Below, one piece after another: positions 15,502-19,946 of a stretch of DNA of 19,946 nucleotides. Under the pieces are notes generated by a model that saw nothing but the letters and a program-made list of their open reading frames with translations, did no database searches and was not told the DNA's origin. The first letter of the stretch is position 1; each line of letters begins with the position of its first letter. A program made the position numbers and the translations under genes. The stretch comes from Microbacteriaceae bacterium (GTDB lineage: Bacteria > Actinomycetota > Actinomycetes > Actinomycetales > Microbacteriaceae): the NCBI GenBank assembly GCA_012719255.1, contig JAAYAS010000060.1, positions 1 to 19,946 on the forward strand, written 5' to 3'.

Positions 15502-15525
15502 CGGTCGCGCGCCCCTGCGCGACCG
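15502..15525. promoter_or_regulatory. Probable TetR operator (24-bp palindrome)
   Basis: CGGTCGCGC (15502-15510) and GCGCGACCG (15517-15525) are perfect 9-bp inverted arms with a 6-nt spacer, centred 28 bp before the TetR GTG start. TetR regulators commonly bind such palindromes to repress their own gene and the divergent neighbour, here AraC-2. The palindrome is seen directly; the binding protein is inferred. Confidence 0.55.
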
Positions 15526-15541
15526 GGTGGGGAGGGCAGCG

Positions 15542-16120
15542 GTGCCGAAGCTCGTCGACCACGATGCGCGGCGGCTCGAGATCGTCGAGGCGACGGTGCG
15601 GGTGATCGCCCGCGCCGGGTTCGAGGGCGCGACGATGCGCGAGGTCGCCGCCGAGGGCGGCTTCGCGAACGGCGCGATCAAGCCGTACTTCGGCTCGAAG
15701 GCGGCGCTGCTGCGCGCGACCTACGAGCACGTCTACGACCGCACGAACGACCGGGTCGAGGCGGCCGCCGACGGAGCAGCGACGCCGCGCGAGGCGCTCG
15801 AGCGCTTCTGCCGCGAGGTGCTGCCGCTCGACGCGGCGCGCGTCGACGAGGCGCGCGTGGCGGTGGCGTTCTGGGGCGCCTCCGAGTCGGCGCCGGAGGC
15901 CCGCGAGCTGCACGCGCGCTTCATGGACGGCTGGCGCGAGCGGCTCGGCGCGCTGCTCGCCGCGCTCGCGCCCGAGCGCGATCACCGGCCCGCGGTCGAG
16001 GCGCTGCTCACCTTCCTGCTCGGCGCGCAGATCACCGCGGCGCTCGAGCCGGCGCGCGCCGGCGCCGAGCAGCTCGAGGCGCAGCTGCGGCGGCTGCTCG
16101 ACGCGCTGCTGCTCGGCTGA
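15542..16120 (+). CDS. TetR/AcrR-family transcriptional regulator
   Basis: This is a 192-residue protein. The GTG at 15542 was chosen because GGAGG lies 6 nt upstream and the product then has normal family length; an upstream ATG at 15488 would run through the palindrome. The N-terminal TetR HTH is at about residues 13-58 (IVEATVRVIARAGFEGATMR, then FANGAIKPYFGSKAALLRAT), where the KPYFGSKAALL part is the recognition-helix and following signature. The ligand-binding C-terminal domain (60-192) is all helical and Ala/Arg/Leu-rich; it is somewhat BetI-like in the HTH. It would repress its own promoter through the palindrome at 15502-15525. Other targets may be the divergent AraC-2 gene or the downstream decarboxylase, whose upstream region holds a second palindrome. 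The ligand is unknown. Confidence 0.9.
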   Translation: MPKLVDHDARRLEIVEATVRVIARAGFEGATMREVAAEGGFANGAIKPYFGSKAALLRATYEHVYDRTNDRVEAAADGAATPREALERFCREVLPLDAARVDEARVAVAFWGASESAPEARELHARFMDGWRERLGALLAALAPERDHRPAVEALLTFLLGAQITAALEPARAGAEQLEAQLRRLLDALLLG

Positions 16121-16213
16121 GCGCGACCGCCGGGCCGCGGGCTGCAGCGGGGCCGACTCCGTCATGCCGTTCCTCCGGGAGGGGTCCGGGCCGCACAGCG
16201 CCGTGCGGGTGAT

Positions 16214-16227
16214 TCTACGTGTGTAGA
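16214..16227. promoter_or_regulatory. AT-rich palindrome TCTAC-N4-GTAGA
   Basis: Perfect 5-bp arms at 16214-16218 and 16223-16227 inside the only AT-rich island (about 16210-16232) of the region. The left arm overlaps a minus-strand -10-like TAGAAT. It is a candidate operator for the TetR regulator just upstream, or a relic promoter. Confidence 0.4.
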
Positions 16228-16362
16228 GAATAAAGGCCGGACGGGTCCACCGCCAGACTCCCGACCTGAGCATCCGCCGGGGATCCGCCGCCCGGCGGAG
16301 TGCTCGCGGATCGACGATCCGGTTCGCACTCAGCGCGCCGCCGCCCGCATCCCGCGAGCAGA

Positions 16363-16393
16363 TTGCGCAGGCCGCACCCGATGCGCCTAGCAT
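16363..16393 (+). promoter_or_regulatory. Candidate decarboxylase promoter
   Basis: TTGCGC (16363-16368) and TAGCAT (16388-16393) with a 19-bp spacer, giving a leader of about 50 nt to the ATG at 16449. The -10 is good for actinobacteria; the -35 is weak and the spacer long, which would suit an activator-dependent promoter. The -35 overlaps the shared GCAGATTGCGC word. Confidence 0.35.
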
Positions 16394-16448
16394 GGTGCCA
16401 GCGCCCGGCGACGAGGCCGATCGCGCGGAACCGACCCGAAGGATGCGC

Positions 16449-18698
16449 ATGTCCGCCGTCTTCCCCATCGCGATCGTCACGAACTCGGTCGCGCCGGCCC
16501 CCGAGACCTGGCAGGCGCTCGACGCGCTCGAGCAGGCGCTGCGCGACGCCGGCTCGGCCGTCGAGCGCATCCACGCCGTCGACGACGCCGCCTCGTTCGG
16601 GCGGCTCACCACCGACAACTCGGCGGTCGTCTACGTCGTCGACCCGCGCACGCTCCGCCGCGGCCAGACCGAGAGCGACGGCGCCCGGGCGGCGCTGCGC
16701 GAGTTCGTGCGGGTCGTGCGCGGGCAGAACGAGCGCATCCCGCTCTACCTCTTCGGCGAGCAGCTCACCGCCCGCTCGATCCCGGTCGAGGTGCTCAGCG
16801 AGATCGAGGGCGTCGTCAACGCCCACGAGGACACGCCCGCGTTCTCGGCCCGCAGCATCCAGCGCGAGGCCGCCCACTACCTCAAGCGCATCGCGCCGCC
16901 GTTCTTCACCGCGCTCATCGACTACGCGAACGACGGCGCGTACTCGTGGCACTCCCCCGGCCACTCGGGCGGCACCGCCTTCTTGAAGTCGCCGATCGGC
17001 ACGCTCTTCCACGGCTTCTTCGGCGAGAACCTGCTGCGCAGCGACGTGTCGAGCTCGGTGAAGGAGCTCGGCCAGCTGCTCGACCACTCGGGCCCGATCG
17101 CCGAGTCGGAGCGCCGCGCCGCCGAGACGTTCCGCGCCGACCACCTCTTCTTCGTGACGAACGGCACCTCGACCTCGAACAAGATCGTCTGGAACTCGTG
17201 CGTCGGCCGCGGCGACGTCGTGCTCGTCGACCGCAACTGCCACAAGTCGGTGCTCCACTCGCTGATGCTCACCGGCGCGGTGCCGATCTACCTGCGGCCC
17301 ACCCGCAACCGTGCCGGCATCATCGGGCCGATCCCGCGGCGCGAGTTCGACCCGGCGGAGATCCGCCGGCGCATCCGCGAGCATCCCCTCATCGACGACC
17401 CCGAGGCGACCCCGAGGGTGCTCACGCTCACGCAGTCGACCTACGACGGCATCGTCTACGACGCCGACGAGATCAAGCGCACCCTCGACGGCCGCGTCGA
17501 CGCCCTCCACTTCGACGAGGCGTGGGTGCCGCACGCCGCGTTCCACGAGCTCTACGCGGGGATGCACGCGGTCGACTCGCGACGCGAGCGCACGAGCGAG
17601 TCGATCGTCTACGCGACGCAGTCGACGCACAAGCTGCTCGCCGGGCTCTCGCAGGCCTCGCAGATCCTCGTGCAGGACTCGGCCTCGCGCCGCCTCGACC
17701 GCGACATCTTCAACGAGTCGTACCTCATGCACACCTCGACCTCGCCGCAGTACGCGATCATCGCGAGCTGCGACGTGTCGGCCGAGATGATGCGCGGGGT
17801 CGGCGGCCGCGCGCTCGTCGCCGATGCGATCACCGAGGCGCTCGAGTTCCGCCGCGCGATCGCCCGCATCGGCGAGGAGCGCGCCGTCGGCGACGAGGCC
17901 GACTGGTGGTTCGACGTGTGGGGCCCCGACTCGGCGCTCCGCGACGGCGAGCCGCGCCGCGACGACTGGATGCTCGCGCCCGGCGACGACTGGCACGGCT
18001 TCGGCGACACCGTCGACGACGGCTTCACGCTGCTCGACCCGCTCAAGGTGACGCTCACCACCCCGGGGCTCTCGGTCGACGGCGAGTTCGGCGAGTTCGG
18101 CATCCCCGGGCCGATCCTCGCGAAGTACCTCGCCGAGCACGGCATCGTCGTCGAGAAGATCGGCCTCTACTCGCTGTTCGTGCTGTTCACGATCGGCGTC
18201 ACGAAGGGCCGCTGGAACACGCTCATCGCCGAGCTGCACCGCTTCAAGCGCGCCGTCGACGAGAACGCGCGGCTGCGCACCGTGCTGCCGCGGTTCTGCG
18301 CCGAGCACCCCGAGTACCGCGGAATGCGGCTGCGCGACCTCTGCGAGCGGATGCACGCCCGCTACCGCGAGCGCGACTTCGCGAACCTCTCGACCGACAT
18401 CTACCTCGACGAGCCCGAGATGGCGATGCTCCCCTCCGACGCCTGGGCGGCGATGGGCGCCGGCCGCGTCGAGCACGTGCCGATCGGCGAGCTCGCCGGC
18501 CGCACCACCGCCGTGCTGCTCACCCCGTACCCGCCGGGCATCCCGCTCGTCGTGCCGGGCGAGGTGATCTCGCAGCGGGTGGTCGACTACCTCGCGGTCG
18601 AGGCCGAGCTCGTCGACGAGTTCCCCGGCTTCGGCGGCGACACCCACGGCCTCGCGAGCGACGGCACCCGCACGGTGGCCTGCATCCGGGAGGAGTGA
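16449..18698 (+). CDS. Orn/Lys/Arg decarboxylase (fold type I, large inducible class)
   Basis: This is a 749-residue PLP enzyme. The ATG at 16449 has GAAGGA 5 nt upstream; an ATG two codons earlier overlaps that SD. The N-terminal wing (flavodoxin-like) domain spans about 1-130. The aminotransferase-fold core carries SWHSPGHSGGTAF, VTNGTSTSNK, His265 in NCHKS (stacks on PLP), Asp356 in LHFDEAW (binds the pyridine N), and Lys395 in TQSTHKLL (Schiff base). A C-terminal domain holds PYPPGIPLVVPGE and ends FPGFGGDTHG. Length and layout match E. coli AdiA, CadA and SpeC/SpeF. It makes CO2 plus agmatine, cadaverine or putrescine; which one is not decidable by eye. In enterobacteria such enzymes serve acid resistance with an antiporter. 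Here it sits among amine-catabolic genes behind a TetR gene. Confidence 0.93.
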   Translation: MSAVFPIAIVTNSVAPAPETWQALDALEQALRDAGSAVERIHAVDDAASFGRLTTDNSAVVYVVDPRTLRRGQTESDGARAALREFVRVVRGQNERIPLYLFGEQLTARSIPVEVLSEIEGVVNAHEDTPAFSARSIQREAAHYLKRIAPPFFTALIDYANDGAYSWHSPGHSGGTAFLKSPIGTLFHGFFGENLLRSDVSSSVKELGQLLDHSGPIAESERRAAETFRADHLFFVTNGTSTSNKIVWNSCVGRGDVVLVDRNCHKSVLHSLMLTGAVPIYLRPTRNRAGIIGPIPRREFDPAEIRRRIREHPLIDDPEATPRVLTLTQSTYDGIVYDADEIKRTLDGRVDALHFDEAWVPHAAFHELYAGMHAVDSRRERTSESIVYATQSTHKLLAGLSQASQILVQDSASRRLDRDIFNESYLMHTSTSPQYAIIASCDVSAEMMRGVGGRALVADAITEALEFRRAIARIGEERAVGDEADWWFDVWGPDSALRDGEPRRDDWMLAPGDDWHGFGDTVDDGFTLLDPLKVTLTTPGLSVDGEFGEFGIPGPILAKYLAEHGIVVEKIGLYSLFVLFTIGVTKGRWNTLIAELHRFKRAVDENARLRTVLPRFCAEHPEYRGMRLRDLCERMHARYRERDFANLSTDIYLDEPEMAMLPSDAWAAMGAGRVEHVPIGELAGRTTAVLLTPYPPGIPLVVPGEVISQRVVDYLAVEAELVDEFPGFGGDTHGLASDGTRTVACIREE

Positions 18699-18709
18699 GG
18701 CGGGCCGGG

Positions 18710-18862
18710 TCAGCCGTCGAGCTCGGCCTCGATCGTCTCGAGCAGCACCGGCAGCTCGTCGCGGACCGTGACCTCGGCGAGCCCGCCTCGAGCGTGCGCT
18801 GCGGCGAGGTCGAAGTGGAAGCGCGCCTCGCGGAGCAGCTCGTGCGGCGTGCGGGCCGTCAC
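18710..18862 (-). pseudogene. 50-codon remnant of a HEPN (HepT-like) gene
   Basis: A GTG at 18862 overlaps the stop of the MNT gene (GTGA), giving a 50-residue product. Its first about 30 residues (TPHELLREARFHFDL, AAAHARGGLAE) look like helix 1 of a HepT/DUF86 HEPN protein. Its last about 20 (VRDELPVLLETIEAEL) look like the family's final helix, normally about 110 residues in. The middle, including the catalytic R-x4-6-H helix, is missing without loss of frame. I infer an in-frame internal deletion of a MntA-HepT partner. It ends 11 bp from the convergent decarboxylase stop. Alternatives are a real mini-protein or an assembly deletion. The family assignment is from memory of the fold, not a search. 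Confidence 0.5.
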
Positions 18863-19131
18863 AGGGGCACCGCTTCGCGGAGGATGCGTTCGCGCACGTC
18901 GGGGCGGAGGGAGGACTCCGGGACGAGATCGACCGGATGCCCGAGCAGCGTCGAGATGTCGTGCTCGAGCCGTGCGAGCGCGAGCATGCCGAGCGGAGCG
19001 CGCATCGCGAACAGCAGATCGATGTCGGAGTCGGGGCCGTCGCGACCGGTCGCGACCGAGCCGAAGACGCGCGCTTCCGTCCCACCGGCGTCGCGGATTC
19101 GACGCCGGATCTCGGAGGCGTGCTTGCGCAA
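18859..19131 (-). CDS. MNT-type nucleotidyltransferase (MntA-like antitoxin fold)
   Basis: This is a 90-residue minimal nucleotidyltransferase. It starts at TTG 19131, 18 nt after the PutA stop and in the same frame; there is no ATG or GTG alternative upstream of the active site and no SD, so translation is probably coupled to putA. The active site is intact: GSVATG (24-29), Asp36 and Asp38 in SDIDLL, and the third acidic residue Asp68 in HPVDLV. In MntA-HepT modules this protein adds AMP to, and so neutralises, the HEPN RNase toxin. Here the adjoining HEPN gene seems gutted, so this may be an orphan antitoxin or have been repurposed. MNT domain call is firm; role is inference. Confidence 0.82.
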   Translation of the reverse strand: MRKHASEIRRRIRDAGGTEARVFGSVATGRDGPDSDIDLLFAMRAPLGMLALARLEHDISTLLGHPVDLVPESSLRPDVRERILREAVPL

Positions 19132-19149
19132 TCGCCGGGCGAGCGGCGG

Positions 19150-19946
19150 TCAGAGCAGCCCGTCGACGAGCCGGGTCGGCGTGCCGAAGCGGTGGGCGGT
19201 CATCGACACCGCCTGCTCGAGGAGGAACGGCAGCAGCTCGACGCGGCCCGATTCGACGACCGGCTGCGACCACACCGCGAGGTCGATGCGGGCGCCGATC
19301 GCCGCCTGCACCCGGGCGACCTCGGCGTCGGACGCGACGAGGCGGAGGCGGCCGGCGATCGGCGCGCCGCCGCGCGCACCGGCGAGGCGCGCCCGGAACC
19401 CGGCGTCGGTCTCGACGACCCGCGGCACGCCGGCGGCTCGCAGCGCGGCGTCGATGCCGGCCGGCAGCGGCGCCGCGGTCGACACCACGAACGGCGCGCC
19501 CGCGCGCAGTCCGGCGAGGGCGAGCCGCACCGCATCCCGCTTCGCGCCGCCCTGCGCGACGCGCAGCTGCAGCGGCGCCCGCACCGGCAGGTAGCGCAGC
19601 GCGTTGCGCTCGGCGGCGAGGCCCTGCGCATCGCGGACGAGGCCGAACTCGTCGCGCCAGGCGGCCTCGTCGCTCGCGGCGGCGCGGCGCAGGCCCGCGG
19701 CGTCGTCGGAGGGGAGGTCGGCGATCGCGGCCTCGAGCAGGGCGAGGGCGCGCGGCTCGACGGGATCGGCGCCGCCGGTGGCCGCGGCGGGGGCCCAGTC
19801 GACGAGGCCGTGCAGATGATTCGGCCCGCCGGCCTTCGCGGTGGCGCCGACCGACGACCGCTTCCAGCCGCCGAACGGCTGCCGCTGCACGATCGCGCCG
19901 GTGATGCCGCGGTTCACGTAGAGGTTGCCGGCGTCGACGCGCTCGA
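19150..19946 (-). CDS. putA: Bifunctional proline dehydrogenase / P5C dehydrogenase, C-terminal part (5' end outside window)
   Basis: The frame is open through the window edge; 264 C-terminal residues are present. The end of the aldehyde-dehydrogenase (L-glutamate gamma-semialdehyde dehydrogenase) domain is visible as GNLYVNRGITGAIVQRQPFGG, then WKRSSVGATAKAGGPN (positions about 19825-19930). A further about 200 residues follow, ending FLLEQAVSMTAHRFGTP. Such a C-terminal ALDH-superfamily-like extension is seen in longer PutA proteins. PutA oxidises proline to P5C and then glutamate at the membrane. Whether the proline dehydrogenase half is present cannot be seen here; a stand-alone long P5C dehydrogenase is the alternative. 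The gene is followed at 18 nt by the MNT gene, an odd companion. Confidence 0.85.
   Translation of the reverse strand, partial: ERVDAGNLYVNRGITGAIVQRQPFGGWKRSSVGATAKAGGPNHLHGLVDWAPAAATGGADPVEPRALALLEAAIADLPSDDAAGLRRAAASDEAAWRDEFGLVRDAQGLAAERNALRYLPVRAPLQLRVAQGGAKRDAVRLALAGLRAGAPFVVSTAAPLPAGIDAALRAAGVPRVVETDAGFRARLAGARGGAPIAGRLRLVASDAEVARVQAAIGARIDLAVWSQPVVESGRVELLPFLLEQAVSMTAHRFGTPTRLVDGLL

Larger units (their letters stand above)
16121..16448. other. 328-bp intergenic region before the decarboxylase
   Basis: No gene is supported here. In order it holds a small hairpin CCGCAC-N6-GTGCGG (16191-16208), possibly the TetR terminator; the AT-rich palindrome TCTAC-N4-GTAGA (16214-16227); a GATCCGC/GCGGATC hairpin (16282-16312) with an inner CCGCC/GGCGG pairing; the word GCAGATTGCGC (16358-16368) shared with the MHS/AraC region; and a candidate promoter TTGCGC-N19-TAGCAT (16363-16393). 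On the minus strand, a -10-like TAGAAT (16212-16217), a GGAGGA SD and an ATG at 16174 face into the TetR gene, but the frame they open is only the TetR antisense. Confidence 0.6.

Noticed and set aside
16121..16129. GCGCGACCG after the tetR stop as a second TetR half-site
   Set aside because: The same 9-mer also occurs inside coding DNA (near 2240), so at this GC content it is expected by chance.
15440..16174. Minus-strand frame from the ATG at 16174 with a good SD
   Set aside because: It is the exact antisense of tetR with shadow composition; only its start signals are reported, as a finding.
18710..19131. Intact MntA-HepT toxin-antitoxin module
   Set aside because: The HEPN product is only 50 residues and lacks the C-terminal R-x4-6-H helix; an R-x4-H near its N terminus is in the wrong place for catalysis.
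18710..19273. Longer minus-strand frame extending the 50-codon HEPN-like gene upstream
   Set aside because: The upstream part overlaps the MNT and PutA genes and is Arg/Ala-rich noise; the GTG overlapping the MNT stop is the natural start.

Overview
The window comes from a high-GC actinomycete, most likely a member of the Microbacteriaceae. The evidence is about 70+% GC with almost exclusive G/C-ending codons, frequent GGATGC(G) words, TANNNT -10 boxes close to start codons, and actinobacterial families (septum-formation lipoprotein, RDD/SpoIIM/DUF58/MoxR group, long PutA with a C-terminal extra domain). This placement is inference; there is no rRNA in the window. No tRNA, rRNA, IS element, prophage or CRISPR array was seen.

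Layout. (A) 1-3877 is an envelope-associated block: the 3' part of a MoxR AAA+ ATPase, then a DUF58 protein (both +), a convergent SpoIIM-family membrane protein (-), and an RDD-family membrane protein (+) whose ATG is only 16 bp from the SpoIIM ATG. (B) 4008-9073 is amine/aldehyde catabolism: a cytosolic copper/TPQ primary-amine oxidase with an unusual 11-cysteine C-terminal tail, convergent with a minus-strand pair made of a succinate-semialdehyde-type dehydrogenase followed 10 bp later by an MFS transporter. (C) 9261-9878 is a septum-formation-family lipoprotein ending in a 19-bp perfect hairpin. (D) 10102-15443 holds two transporter/regulator pairs: an MHS-family symporter divergent from an AraC-type regulator, then an APC permease downstream of a second, paralogous AraC-type regulator. 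Both regulators resemble the FeaR/NphR type, which controls amine or nitrile catabolism in other bacteria. (E) 15542-18698 is a TetR regulator with a clear palindromic site before its start, and a large fold-type-I Orn/Lys/Arg decarboxylase. (F) 18710-19946 (all -) is the 3' end of a bifunctional PutA, then a MNT nucleotidyltransferase starting 18 nt after the PutA stop, then a 50-codon gene that looks like a HEPN (HepT) protein with its catalytic middle deleted.

How the genes may work together. The decarboxylase would make a diamine or agmatine from a basic amino acid. The amine oxidase would convert a primary amine to an aldehyde, H2O2 and NH3. The aldehyde dehydrogenase would oxidise the resulting (semi)aldehyde. 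PutA feeds proline or P5C to glutamate. The APC, MHS and MFS carriers would supply or export substrates. This pathway reading is inference from gene content; substrates cannot be read from the sequence.

The items most worth a second look are the cysteine-rich amine-oxidase tail, the MNT plus 'gutted HEPN' pair behind putA, an 11-bp word shared by two promoter regions (MHS/AraC and decarboxylase), and the TetR palindrome.
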